From Bemisia tabaci (taxonomy: Eukaryota > Arthropoda > Insecta > Hemiptera > Aleyrodidae), in NCBI RefSeq assembly GCF_918797505.1, contig NC_092793.1:48162243-48226242 (forward strand): 64,000 bases of DNA, in the 5' to 3' direction. Under the pieces are notes generated by a model, which was given only the letters and a program-made list of their open reading frames with translations, made no database searches and was not told the DNA's origin. The translations under genes were made by a program, and so were the position numbers. Position 1 is the stretch's first letter. Each line of letters starts with the position of its first letter. Below, piece after piece: positions 1 through 12,100 of this stretch.

Positions 1-1
1 A

Positions 2-151
2 GGTAATATTATCGATAATAATATTCCAGAAGAGAGTTCAGCTCAACATGATAAGATTGAAGAGATGGTTGAAGACGTTATGAGTGTTCATTTCTTATTC
101 AAAAATCTGTGCAATAATACGATCTTCCCGCGAATAATTAACCTTTTGTAA
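2..151 (+). CDS. possible 3' end of an unidentified gene, cut by the window edge
   Basis: One frame is open from base 2 for 49 codons to a TAA at 149-151. The composition looks protein-like: an acidic stretch (EEMVEDVM) is followed by a hydrophobic tail ending NLL. I do not recognise the family. It could be a terminal exon of a gene to the left, or a chance open frame. The first bases also resemble a splice donor (AG|GTAATA), in which case the stretch would be intronic. It lies just left of a TA-flanked transposon. Confidence 0.25.
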   Translation, partial: GNIIDNNIPEESSAQHDKIEEMVEDVMSVHFLFKNLCNNTIFPRIINLL

Positions 152-205
152 ACGTTAGATTGTGAGATATGTTTGTAGGCCCTGGATAATAAAAAAAACT
201 AGGTA

Positions 206-1234
206 CACTGAAAAAAATGAGTTAGCGTCAGATGACTAAAAATGGTTTCTATACACTAACTCAAATTGTGTGATTTGGACACACATGATTTTTGGTTTCT
301 GTACACTAACCACTATTAGTGCTGGAAACTAATTCCGCTACTCTAATTCGCATTCGGTAGGGTTGGGTCAACCTAACCTCAAAACTGAGAGAGGAGAAAA
401 CGGCTTAGCGAATGATAACTGGACAATACTTTCAGGAAAAGAAGATTTCTTAAAAGATGAGAGGTAAAAATCAACTGACCGGTTCCAAATGAACGACAGA
501 GGAAAGGAATATCCCATAGGTATGTGCAAGTAGACAGAATTATCCTTTAGAGAGACACACACTCACACATGAAACGGTAGCGAATGTTCACACTGAATAA
601 ACATATCTCGTCCGAACACTTGAGATATTCTTTTGAAATTACGGGAGAACACGAACTATAGAAGTAAGCAGTAAGTTCACAGATTTTCGTAAAATATAAA
701 CTGAACGCGGAACGCTTTAATCGCAATTTAATACAGAAGATTGACGACTCCAACGAATATCATGCTTGTTTACGTTTTGAATCGAACAGACGATTTCTAA
801 CCTTAACAGGTTTATTTATGTTGCTTTCGAACGTTTTCAAGAAAGAGAGGACACTATAAATCATACCGGGAGTATTTACATTGTCAAACGAGCCCAAAAT
901 TTCACATTTTAATTGATTTTCACGAGCTGACGCGATTGAGGCTGTTGTACCGACGCCACTTTTTCGAAACTAAATAAATGTAACGGACAATGTGGCAGTT
1001 AGTGTTGAGGGCGAATTAGTTTGACCCGAAGGTGAATTTGTCTTACCACAGCGCTAATTTTACAGCTAGTGCTGTTTTCCAATTCTGGTTCGCGCTCTAG
1101 TAAAGTCAAGTCAGCGTATGAAGCGAATTGATTGGTGCTTCAGTACAATAAATTAGTTCTGAAGCCTAATTTTGATTCTACTTGGCGAGAACTTACCAAA
1201 TTAGTTCTCAACGCTAACTACTTTTTTTTCAGTG
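206..1234. mobile_element. nonautonomous DNA transposon with CACTGAAAAAAA ends
   Basis: The left end reads CACTGAAAAAAATGAGTTAG. The reverse complement of the right end reads CACTGAAAAAAAAGTAGTTA. Both termini abut TA (204-205 and 1235-1236), as expected for a TA target duplication. The 1.03 kb interior has no convincing transposase frame but repeats motifs such as ACTAACTCAAATTG. This fits a short inverted-repeat element mobilised in trans, probably Tc1/mariner-like given the TA. The superfamily is inferred. Confidence 0.65.
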
Positions 1235-1899
1235 TACAGCGTGTTACTTCTTTTTAATACGGAAGGATTAAAACATTTTATGACAGGGGTAATAGAGTGG
1301 ATGAAGATTTGATCCAATGGAAACTTGTGAGGAAGTGGATTCTTCCTCGATCCCTAAACACTATTTTTTTTATTTTTAATACACTTTTTGGTAAACAAAA
1401 AACTCTCATCACTCTTTACTTTGAATTACTTTATGAAAAAGCATCCACAATAAACGGTCAAACTTTTTGTGTTTTTGGTAACCTTAGGCTAATTTTTTTT
1501 CTGCGAGATCATCCTAAACGATTTTTTTGATCAGAAAATTTGTTTGATGAATGGACAGAGACCTTAGGTTACCCTGGAATATCTCAGGATTAAGAAAATG
1601 TCCTGCTGACTTAATGCACTCACGTTCTCTTCACTTCCATCCACTAGAAATTTATACCATAAAAGTTTTTGCTGAAGATTGTAAATCATGAAAAACCTAT
1701 GTGTGTAAAAATAATTTTTTAAGCAAAAGTCGGGCCGAATCTCCGTCCTTTCCTCCATCCATGCTTTGCTCACTTAGGAGCAGTCCCGCTTTTTGCTGAT
1801 TTAGATTTGACTAGTTTAGTTAGTTTAGGTAGCGTAAACTTTGTGTAGTCTTTAAGGTTAATTTGTGATTCTTACTCCGCTTTAGAGGGAAGACAATTT
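1235..1899. other. no gene seen
   Basis: AT-rich spacer. Only short open frames occur (for example at 1297-1530 and 1564-1773), without recognisable protein character. Confidence 0.5.
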
Positions 1900-2152
1900 G
1901 GACCGCGCTAAGCAGAAAGGAACTAAGCCACATTAGCTTTTGTCAAATTGAATTGGGCAATTTGATTGTTTAGATGAAAACGGTTGTGCGGATTTTTGCG
2001 TAAATTTCTTTGAATTTTTTGCATTCTACGAAGCAAATCTTTAAAATTTTCAAAGGAGTCCGAACAAACGTTCCCTGTAAAAAATTAAAATTGCCCGGTT
2101 AAACTTGGCAATAACTGATGTGACTTGCTTCCGTTTTTGCTAAACGCAGTCC
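1900..2152. mobile_element. palindromic short transposon, GGACCGCG family, full copy
   Basis: The left end GGACCGCGCTAAGCAGAAAG and the right end (reverse complement GGACTGCGTTTAGC) are inverted. The whole 253 bp folds on itself around about position 2030. It is flanked by ATTT on both sides (1896-1899 and 2153-2156), a possible 4-bp target duplication. Diverged partial relatives occur near 3511-3710 and 6330-6490. Confidence 0.6.
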
Positions 2153-2547
2153 ATTTGTGGATTCATTGAAACCACAGTAAATACTCACTTGTCGAGCACC
2201 AATGGAAAAAGTGAGTTGAACTCCTTTGAAATGAGGCTGCCCTGTTCTAATCCCAGTTTGTTAGTGTGCAATGTATCCTGAAATCATTAGTAATCAGTAA
2301 CTTTTTCGCAGTTACGGCACAAAACTAAATTCTGATTTTTGCATTGTGGCGGATTGACTTATGTTTTTGTGGATAGTACAACTGCTCAAAAATTAAAAAA
2401 TCGGTTTTTACTCATGAAACACGGAAAACAAGAGGTAAGGGTTAAGTCTCAACTTGAACATTTCCAATCAATTGAGGTAGTACCCCAATTAATTATGGTG
2501 GTACTCTAATTAATTATGGTATTGTACCCCAATAAATTAAGTTACTA

Positions 2548-2771
2548 CACGGAAAAAAATTAAATTGCTGATTCAACGATTCAATTGCTAAAACAGTGAG
2601 GCAATGTTTCAATGTAGATTTTACAACAACAATTGCTACTTTAACCACCCGTGGTTAAATTAGTTACAATATGGTTAGAGTAGCATTTTTTTGTGTAAAT
2701 CTACGTTGAAACGTTGCACTCACTGTTTTTAGCAATTGAATTGTTGAATCAGCAATTTATTTTTTTCCGTG
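2548..2771. mobile_element. short inverted-repeat transposon, CACGGAAAAAAATTAAATTG family, copy 1
   Basis: The termini CACGGAAAAAAATTAAATTG and its inverse are long and nearly perfect. The element is bounded by TA at 2546-2547 and 2772-2773. The 224-bp unit is almost entirely palindromic and encodes nothing. A second copy lies at 12774-13003 inside a calcium-channel intron. Confidence 0.75.
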
Positions 2772-2773
2772 TA

Positions 2774-3510
2774 ACCTCAATGGTGCGGTTTTACCCTAAC
2801 TTGAGTTGCAGAACCAAAATTAATTAAAAAGTCCATACCATCCAACAAATTGGGGTAGTACAACAATTTTTGGGGATAACCCCTTACTCTTGTTTTTCTG
2901 TGCGATGAAAAATTAAAACCTATTTTAACCTAACTATACGGGATCTCATTGAGGAAAGGAGCTGTTTAAAGAACGGCTATCAATACAGTCCCTAAACATC
3001 AAGGCGAGAATCTGTTTTTCCGGTGAAAATGTTTCGAACCCTGGAAGAGTGGAGCCTGCCCGTCCAATTTTAGCCCGAGCGAAGGTTTTATTCATTTCTG
3101 CGTGAAAGGCTGACAGGCGATCGGCTGCGCATTTCAGCGTCGAGCTATTGTCTTGAAGCGGCGGATGTACTGCAGTCAGGTTTGGCATGTAATCGATACC
3201 AAAGACTTTCGTTTGTTTCCGTGTCAAAATCCTCATTTGAAATTCAACGCTCACTCCGATACCGTGCCTCCTGATCATCGTTATGACACTTTAAAGAATC
3301 GATTTTACCCTCATGCCCGTGCCCCCTTCTCTGCGTGAAAAAATAAGAGAAACATGTTTCACCTACGATCCAGGCCTTCCGTTCTATTTTTAGGAAGTGG
3401 AAGAAACAGAATGGGGTGGAAAATGGCGCGTCTCTTATAAAATATGACTCACAGATGGGGTTACTAAACAAGGTGCGCAAGGCACTTCGCAAAATATGAA
3501 CTCCTAAAAT
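2774..3510. other. no gene recognised
   Basis: A somewhat GC-richer stretch carries overlapping short open frames on both strands (2946-3278 minus, 3153-3338 plus, 3244-3492 minus). None resembles a known family. The overlap on both strands argues against coding. Confidence 0.4.
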
Positions 3511-3710
3511 GGGACCGCGTTCAACAGAAAGGAATCAAGCTACATTTTACCGGCAAATTTAACTGGGTAATTTAATTTTTTACAAGAGCATGTTTGTGCG
3601 GACTCATTTCAAAAATTATAAAAATATACTGCGTGCGATGCGAAAATTCACTGAAATTTGCACAAAAATCCGCACAACCGTTTTCATGTAAAAAGTAAAT
3701 TTTTCGTTAA
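3511..3710. repeat. diverged copy of the GGACCGCG short transposon
   Basis: It begins GGGACCGCGTTCAACAGAAA and matches the arm of the 1900-2152 element. It includes inverted segments around GTTTGTGCGGA and TCCGCACAACCGTT. The right terminus is degraded. Confidence 0.5.
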
Positions 3711-3835
3711 AAAATCAATTCATGTGTGGGTTTGTAATTAGCCTCACAGCAATCATTAGCTACTCCCACACTGAAGGCGAGCCTGAAAACAAGCAAAAAA
3801 CCTGAAAGAAATCAACCCTGTTAATATTACTACAG

Positions 3836-4060
3836 GGGAAGCTCGAGAGGGGAGAGAAGAGAGAGGAGGAGGAGGAGGGAGAGCGAAGCTTATTTAAGAT
3901 CCTGGTGGAAAGTGAATTAGCAAATCGAGGAGGAATGATCAAGCCAGAGAGGAAATTGTTTGCGCATCCAGTTCCACCCCGTTATAGGGGTGCGATCAGG
4001 AGGGAGGGGTGAGGAGGAAACCGGGGAGGGGGGTGTAGGAGATGTGAGGTGACGCAGCGT
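3836..4060. repeat. purine-rich low-complexity stretch
   Basis: Two GA-rich blocks (about 3840-3890 and 4005-4055) consist of GAGAGG/GGAGG runs and are separated by mixed sequence. No gene is seen. Confidence 0.6.
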
Positions 4061-5464
4061 GGAAGCTGAAACGTGGGATGTTCGTTACTCTGTCGATTTC
4101 GGTCGGATCGGGGTAGATTCCCACGTTATCCCCCATGATCGTTGGCGGATTCACCATTCAATTTGACAACGCTGTTTTACTCCGCTTAAACCTATGGAAA
4201 TGTATCGATTCTCGGAGGGTCCGTGTGCACCGCAAGAATCGATTATTCAATACAAGTTTAAACGGAGTCCGGTGTTACCAAATCACTATATTCGCTTCCA
4301 AATTAACGTGTGTTCAATACCGGGACGAAACGAGAGTGATAAAACTACAAAGCATGCAACTATTCGTGCCCTCGAGCCGCTCAAATTGCAGTCGCGCTTA
4401 TTGAAGGCGAACTTAGCAAAGTGAGATACACGCAACTGAAGATTTGAACGGTGCGGGTTTTGGTTTGAGCCTAAGCTACGTAATTTTGACGTTGCGTTAT
4501 GCTTGGCATTGTGATATCGATTTTCGCGTTTTCTCCGATTGAAGACCCCACGACGCTTTTTAACCCCAAGACGTTTGACAGAAATAATCACTATGGCACT
4601 GTAATATTTATGGGCAGTGAGATACGAATGCTGTTCAGCTCAGGTGGATTCTCCAGATTTCCAAGATGGCTATCCAATGAATATCCTAAGTGTCCATTGA
4701 GGGTTGAGATGCTGGCTGATCGCTGGGCTTTTGATTTCCTATCGTTAAAATTTTTTGCTAGCGTTTCGTACTTATGTATCGGTCAGTAATATTGATCCCT
4801 GTCTAAACGGCCTCCGAAGGGCGCAAGAAATTTCAACGAGCCATCCTAAGGATGTTGTAGGGACCCATCGAAATCTGGATGGGTCCCTATGGGTTGAATG
4901 AAGAGATCAACAGGAACTGAACCCATAGTGCGGCTAGCGTGATCTAAGGGAACCCTCCAAAGTTCTCAGATGGTCCTTGCAAGCTCGTCTAAGGTTCCTG
5001 TGGTCCGATTTCCAAGGGAATTCTCGCAATATTCCTATGGAACCGTTTTGACAGGTGTGTTTCCCTCTGGTTACACCCAAAAATTAGCAGAATTGCAGAT
5101 TTGAACTGCGTAGTCATTTTTCTGAAAATAATTGATTTGTTATTTGAGTCAATATCGCAATCTTGGAATGGAATGAAGTACCTTCGTTTGCGAAACGACG
5201 GTATTAAAGCAGTCTTTAATTATCGTCCATACATGCCTCTTTTCAAAAGTCTCAATGCAGGTTTTCTTTCCCTTAAATGCGTCCATTTTATCGTCTCACT
5301 GTGCATCAATGATCAATCATTTTTCTGTTTACCTGCTTCACTTTACTCGTTTTGAAAGTCTGTTTCTGATGCAGCAAGAATCTGCGTGAGTTAACAACCC
5401 CTCCCTCCATCACATCAAAGAGGATAAATCTAAAAAAGTATCCTCCCAATTAAAATCCTGCAGC
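4061..5464. other. no gene recognised; remnant of an ATCGAT-rich short transposon
   Basis: At about 4180-4280 a fragment with AAACCTATGGAAATGTATCG and ATCGATTATTC resembles the family best preserved at 32596-32759. The rest contains only short overlapping open frames on both strands. Confidence 0.4.
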
Positions 5465-5960
5465 GCACTTTATTTCAAAATCTGTTTGCGTGATACAACG
5501 CTCCATTGCGTCGGTTTAAAACCATACAAAAACCAAACGACTTTCCCCGAAGCATCGTCTGCCTTTGTGAGATTGCACGAGAAAACGGTCGGGGTCTCGG
5601 GCAGGAACGGGCTGTCTGCTGCCTTTCGAAACTTGGCAAATACGCTGAGGAACTGCACAGCAATTTTTCCCCGAATCGCAAGTCGGCCGGCAATAAATAA
5701 GGAGGGGCAGACAAATTGTGCCGCATAATTGCACTCCACATCCCGACGCTGCAACCCGCCGTTCCACGAACCTACGCTACGGCGGCTTCGCGATGCAAGC
5801 AGCTTTTGAGCTCCCGAGTCGATTCCCCGATACAACCCGCAGTGCATGTTGCTACTTATGTTATGCAATTCGCATTACGTCGTCGAATCCGCGATACACA
5901 CCATACCAACTCCGTGCATTGTCGACCCAACACGAGGGATTTTCGTTAGATATTCTCCTT
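5465..5960. other. GC-rich island, function unknown
   Basis: This 500-bp stretch is clearly richer in G+C and CpG than its surroundings. It stays open in several frames on both strands (5470-5868 minus, 5716-5949 plus, 5718-5963 plus), as GC-rich noncoding DNA often does. No protein motif is visible. A promoter or regulatory island, or a transposon fragment, would both fit. Confidence 0.35.
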
Positions 5961-6519
5961 TAGGTTAAACAAATCAGCCCATAATCATGACGTTAGAGAG
6001 AGATATGCGAATTGGATTGCATTTTGCATAAAGGAACCACAAGCATGTGTGGCATGTGTGTCCAATGTCCCTAAGATTGTGCAACCTTTTTTTACCCTGC
6101 AAATAGAAACTGATCATCTAAAAAGTTTTATCTTTACTCTCTTTAAATTGCGAATTCAAGACGAAAATCACGCTTGTAAGGTTTAATTTTTGTCATGATT
6201 TCTGTAATTTTTTACAAAGAATTTAAGTTGTTCAATCCTAACACCATTGGGATGCTCTTGTCTCTTTTTTGAAAAATGCAATCCAATTATACAATTTGTA
6301 TTGAAAAACGGATCGCGTTTTGCAGAGACAAACGAAGCCATATCAGTTATTGCCAATTTAATTGGGCAATTCGATTGTTTACAAGAGAACGTTCGTGAGG
6401 ATTCCTTTGATCACTTTCGGAATTTGCTTCGTAATACGCAGAAAATTCACTACAATTTGTACAAAAATCCAATGGAGAATTTGCAGGTGTCTGAAATTTG
6501 ATGAATTTCGTGTTTAAGT

Positions 6520-6760
6520 GAAAGCTATATCAAGTGTGCTGAACATGAGGATAGCCTTGGTTTCTAAATTGGACTATTATTGGAGGAAATATGACAAAAT
6601 AACCTGATCTGCTAAAATACATGCGTTTAAATGGGAAATGTCTCTAGCTGACGTCAGTATGCGGTGCATATTCCCGCTTTTAAATCTATTTTTATACTGT
6701 TTCCCATAGCAGAAAAAAATTATAAAAATACTGCAGAATCAGCTTTTTAGGCCTTTCGGA
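6520..6760. repeat. dispersed repeat, copy 1
   Basis: The stretch around CCTTGGTTTCTAAATTGGAC through TGACGTCA is closely matched at 27010-27240. Order and orientation are the same. No coding capacity is seen. Confidence 0.55.
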
Positions 6761-7399
6761 TGAAGAAAGAAAAAATGTGGGTGCAAATTCTTCATTGGCA
6801 AGTAAACAAATTATCCTCTTCACGTCAAAATCTCATAAAATTGCACGCGTTTGACCGCAGAACGTATCACTTGAAAAAAAAAAACCGCTCTCCTTTCTCT
6901 CCCTGTTCCCCTGTGAGAGCATCCACGACGCACGGTGTATTTTTAAATTACGACTTTTGGTCCAAGTCTATAGTTTGTTTTTATTTTATTGTAAATACGG
7001 CTGTACGTTGATATTATATAAATATTTAAAACCTTGTGGTCGTACTTGAAAATGAAAGATAAAGAGGAGAAAAAAATTGTAGGACTTTAGGCCACAGAAA
7101 CGTGACGCGTGACGTAATTAAGTAGATAGAGCCCTCTTGAGGATATTAAGTAACCTCCCCGAGAGTATCCTCCCAAACTATCACGAAAGTCTTCGGCTGA
7201 AAAATGTTTTCGTGTTTTCCACTGCGTAAACACAACGTTGCCGATGCAAAATCGCACATCATACATCGATGATGAAAGACATGGCATCGCTGCTATAGTG
7301 CGAGTTGTCAAATTGCACGGTTAGATTATTCCTCTCGCGTTTTTTAACGGAAAATCTGTAAATTCCACGAGACAAGGCAACCGCGCAGCTTGGTTCGCA

Positions 7400-7690
7400 C
7401 GAATATCGATACCAATAGCGCTTACGTCAACGTCCCCGTCTTGCCCCCTTTCGTCCCCTCCGTTCTACCAACCGCGACCCTCCCAGCCTGTCACCCGGCC
7501 ATTCATCAGTTTTCCGTGCGTAAATCGTAAGTGCCCGGCCGGGCGACAGATGGCGTTATGGTGGCTCCTCGGGAAAGCGCCCTGCCTAGCAACTACAACT
7601 TCCAGGTAGCGAGCGACGTTGGCTTCGTCGCGCGCAATTTTCCTCGAACCCGAGTCGGCGTTTAGCGGGAATTTAGTGTCGTGATAGGTC
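7400..7690 (+). promoter_or_regulatory. GC-rich block, possible promoter or 5' untranslated exon
   Basis: The block is CpG-rich and contains GCCCGGCCGGGC. It lies 1.2-1.5 kb upstream of the first recognised calcium-channel exon. A candidate ATG at 7550 with a GT after TTCCAG near 7600 is in the wrong phase for the exon at 8867, so I do not call it a coding exon. It could be an internal promoter for a short beta-subunit transcript; this is only inference from composition and position. Confidence 0.25.
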
Positions 7691-7697
7691 AGTATAA

Positions 7698-7948
7698 TGC
7701 CGTGCTAAGGAAAAACGTCGTATGAGCATTCGAGAGTTGCAAAGTATCCTCTGATGAACCGTTTATTTTTGAGAAGCGTTATGAATGTTTTCTCTTTAAC
7801 TTTTCAGATAATTTAGATCTGATGGCAAACGAAATTCCCTGATAATTCGAAGGAAAAATCTTCACATGTTTCCCAGAAAATTTGTATTTTATCAAAGGAA
7901 ACTCGGCAACGTCTGAAGGCTCATACGGCGTTTTTCCTCAACATGGCA
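7698..7948. mobile_element. short inverted-repeat transposon, TGCCGTGCTAAGG family, copy 1
   Basis: The left end TGCCGTGCTAAGGAAAAACG and the inverted right end (CGTTTTTCCTCAACATGGCA) frame about 250 bp of noncoding DNA. Internal matches include ATGAGCATTCGAGAGTTGC and its inverse. Further copies lie at 22176-23813 (interrupted), 37878-38131 and 41181-41413. Confidence 0.7.
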
Positions 7949-8866
7949 GTTTAAATGGTCGTGATTGAGCTTTCAAACGGTTTTAAACCTCTGAGCTCGC
8001 TTACCAATGAATCATACAGGAAAATTATCGTAGGAGGGAAACATCCTTACCATCGAGTCAGCGCTACCCTATTACCCCCCCCCCCCCCCATAGTGAATTT
8101 TCTTGGGCTTGAGAAATATCATGAAGGTTTGATCCAAATTAAAGGTTAGTCTCGTGGCGAGATTGTAACGTTACGGCAAAATGTTACGTTTGCTATTGGA
8201 TAATGCAAACCTGAAAATACACGCAAAAACGGGCTATACGGATAAATGGACTACATTTTGCAATTGGAACCACAATTCCTAGCTCATATCAGAAACAACA
8301 TTATGTGCTGTTTGTTTCCCTATGGCGATAGTTACTCTTCCAGGTGAGCTAGAGATGTTTCATGTTTGTTCATGATGTGCTCAATCAGTTCCTGATTGCA
8401 ATATGTAGTCCAAATTGACGTTCGTTCAACTCACAATTAACCTTTTAGCATGATTACAATTTTCAGAGGCAGCAGAGTAAAGTGCCTTGACTAGTTTATA
8501 TACGTCACAAGAGGTTCATAAATATTCTTCTCATTGACCTTACAAATTTATGGGCCGTTTTTATGAAAAGAGAAACTAAGATTTTGGGTTTACTCCTTTG
8601 TCTTGTGTCTCAAATTTAGAATTCTTCCAAGCAGCCCGAGTATCGAATCTATGTCGATACGACAAGACAAGGCACAGCCTTGGAATACATGCATAACAGG
8701 TCTCACGTCATAATGCACATAGTTCTGTATGCCAGAATTACGTGAATCTATGCTTTACTTTAGCAATCTCCAGTATAGTGTATCTCATTCTCCTACATGG
8801 TAAGAGAAGAACAGCGACTACCCGAATCCTGGATATTATAATTAATATTTTGTATTTCTTTTACAG
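7949..8866. other. no gene seen; poly-C run and a transposon remnant
   Basis: A run of 15 C occupies 8075-8089. A fragment beginning ATGGACTACATTTTGCAATT at about 8244 is an end of the family found complete at 15402-15541. The rest is AT-rich and ends in a good 3' splice site (TTTCTTTTACAG) at 8866. Confidence 0.5.
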
Positions 8867-9101
8867 GTGAAGATTCGGATTCTGTGGGGAACGCGAAGCT
8901 ACCGGGGAAGTCTCTGACGTCTGCGCCGACGAAAGAAAAGCGGAAACCATTCTTTAGGAAACAAGAAATAACTGCACCTTACGACGTAGTGCCGTCTATG
9001 CGGCCGGTGGTTTTGGTTGGCCCCTCGCTCAAAGGCTACCAGGTCACCGATATGATGCAGAAGGCCCTGTTTGACTATCTTAAACATAGGTTCGAAGGAA
9101 G
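8867..9101 (+). CDS. Cacnb: calcium channel beta subunit exon, start of guanylate-kinase-like domain
   Basis: The acceptor TTACAG ends at 8866 and the donor is AG|GTTCGT at 9101. The exon begins with the last two bases of a Gly codon. It encodes [11 protein letters not shown], a basic linker [12 protein letters not shown], then [16 protein letters not shown] and the helix ending HRFEGR. The linker joins the SH3 and guanylate-kinase-like domains in the family. An upstream exon ending one base into a codon is required and is not found in the window. Confidence 0.92.
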
Positions 9102-12100
9102 GTTCGTATTTTCACAGAATACTCTTTCTTTTTTTCACAAATCAATGGGCCAGTTGCGCTATGGTCAAAGAATCGTGTTTTGATGCTAGATTTTTGTCGA
9201 TCAGCTAAGAATATTAATATAAAACCTCACCTTTCTACGTTCAATATTAACCAAGTTATCGCCCTTCGAAAAGTCGGATTTTTGACATCATTCAGTGACA
9301 CCCTTGGTTTCTTCCACTTGCTTCCATCAGTCAGTGTGACGCACATTTGCATTGGTTGTTCAACATGAAACTTGGATGAAAACAAGGTGGAAGAAACCAA
9401 GTATGTCATTACAGGGGTGGATGACTTCAAAAACCCGACTTTTCAAAAGGAGATATCTCACTCAATATTGAATGTGGAGAATTGCTGTTTGAACAGATCT
9501 TATTATTTTTAGTTAATCTACAAGAATCAAGCGTGTATTTTTAGGGAAAATAGGAGAAGACGCAACAATTAGCGAGCACATTTTGGGGTTTTGAGCATCA
9601 ATTCTCAATCATCAGATGATTAACTCTAAAAATAATCCAAATGGCACCCCCAACTACCTCTAAAAATAATCCAAAATGAATTCCCAACTAGTAAACGAGT
9701 ACTTTCAAGGAGTAGCAGGGTGTGGCGATTGGGAAAGAAAGATATATTCGAGAGGCTTGGAGGACATGGCGCATGAGTGCAATTTTTGAAAAAAATTAAG
9801 ATATAAATGATGTCAAGTAAAACTGGTCTTAATGCATATTCTCGGTATTCTTCTGTAAAAAAATCGCTCCAAAATTCCAATTTGTAAGCATCAAAAGCCA
9901 GTTTGAACTTTCTATCCGCCATTAGGATCCATGTAATTCCGAAACCTCAAACACGTATTTCTCGAAATAGCAAAAACTGCACTTATGCGCCTTGTCCTCC
10001 AAGCCCCTCATTCATCCTTTTCTTCAGTGGTCATATAATTTGACCGCTCGGGTTCCAAAATTCTCAAAATAAATGTATAAAAAAAAAAATGACTTATTGC
10101 GAATCGTGAATTCCTAGTGCAGGTCTCAATTTTCATACACATTTTTTAGGAAGGGCGGGGGGAGGGAGGAGTACCAACAACATCAGGTCATTATTGCTCG
10201 TCAAGAAATCTGATATTTTTTTTTTTTTTTTTGAGTACTTACACTGAAAAAAAATTATCGGCGTTTTTACCAAGGTCCGTTGGTACCTTTACCATCTCAC
10301 TTTTTTTTACCAATTATTGGTAATTTTACCAAAACAGACTGGTAAGCTTGCCTAAAAATCGGTATTTTTACTGTTTTTTTTCAGGTAAGAATACCACTTT
10401 TATTGGTAATCAATTCCCGGTAACTTTGCCATTTTATCTCGGTAATTCTACCACAGTCGATAAAAAATATTGGCGTTTTTACCGGGGTCCAGTAAAGTTA
10501 CCGAGAAAGCCAATAATTTTACCGAGATTTCTCGGTAAAATTACCAATTCCATAAATGGTAATTTTACCAAGAAAAAACTGGGATCAAATAGAACCCTGA
10601 ATTCTTGGTAATTTTGCCCTTGTCTTAGTAAATACACCGAGATTTTTTTTTCAGTGTAGCATTTAAATTTTCTATTACGTAAAAATCGTCAATATACGGT
10701 CCGATGTTAAGGTTCTTATTGTAAAACGCTGTATGGACCCCCAGCATAAACCCGAGAGCAGAACCACTGAGAGCCAGACAGGCTGAGGCCCGCGCCTGGC
10801 GCAGGTCCAAGCCCTGCGAATCGAGGCTGCTACGTCAAACGGCAATACTATGCTCGACACAGCGTAAAAAGCAGGATTTGAATCGGATATTTGGCAAGGG
10901 TGTGAGAATGCGACTGCGACTACACAGTGCAGCATGCGGAAAAAAGAATCCCGTATTGTCGATAAAACTCGCCCGCTGGGAGAAACGTGCCAGAGGCGGA
11001 TTCAGCAATTTGGCAACACCGGATTTCCTCCATTATGCGTTTTTACGCCTGTTAACGGATATGAAAGTCGGAAAAATTGATATTTGTTTTCAGCTCTACT
11101 ATTTTGGCAAGAAATGACACTTTAAGGTGAATTGACGGGATAGCAAATATTTCGATCATTAGTTTACAAAAAACATCATGTTTTACGCAAATATCGCCTC
11201 CTCCTCCTCCATTTAAACCTATGCTAAATAATCGATTCTTGTCGAAGCACCTGGCCCCCCCCAAGGATCGATACCTTTCCATGGGTTTAAATGAAGAAAA
11301 GACAATGTTCCCAATTTGCTGGATTCGCTGATGAAGCGTGCGCGCCTCAGACGTGACGGAATTCGACTAAAAGGAAATGCGATAGAATCAAATGCGTTTT
11401 TACGCCAGTTAACGGAAAAGAAAGTCAGAAAAATTGATATTTTTAAAGCTCTACTATTCAAGTAGAAAATGACACTTTAAGAGGTGAATTGACGGGATGG
11501 AAAATATTTTGATCATGAGTCACAAAAACATGTTTTATGCAAATATCGCCACCGATGGCGCAATGTGCCCAATGCGCTGCGCACAATCACAGTCTTATTT
11601 ATTTATTAATTTATTTATTTATTTATTCGGTATTTCGATAAAATCGAAATCATTTTGTTGGGAAGAGGGCAATTTTGAAAACCAAACTTTTCAAAGGACA
11701 AATAACTGCGCAGGAAGCAAAAAATTGAATACTAGGGGAAGGTTTTAAGTTTTTAAGAATCGCTTGAATCAGGAAACACTGTTGACACTAAAGTTGGGAA
11801 CTCTGTTATTTATCTTCATTGCTAAACAGTGGGGCAGATAACATAAAATCTAAGAGTTGGTTCAACTTTATAGAAAAATCATATCCGAGGTATCTTTTCA
11901 AAGTAATTCTAATGAAAACAGAGGAGATAAAATGAAAGATGGACATGACTTTATCAACCATTTTTCCGCATAGATCAGAATTTTCATTTTTGTCAAGTTG
12001 GACCCCTTTTAAAATAAAAAAAATCCGTTTCGATGAGCGTACTTATAACATGGGAGTGAAAAACAAAAACATGAAGAGCACCGAGGCGCGCTAATGTCCC

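Noticed and set aside
5470..5963. Open frames up to 132 codons on both strands
   Set aside because: Several frames are open together in a GC-rich island and none has recognisable motifs.
7550..7602. Candidate first exon starting ATGGCGTTATGG with a GT after TTCCAG
   Set aside because: Its end phase would create a stop when joined to the exon at 8867, and no other evidence supports it.
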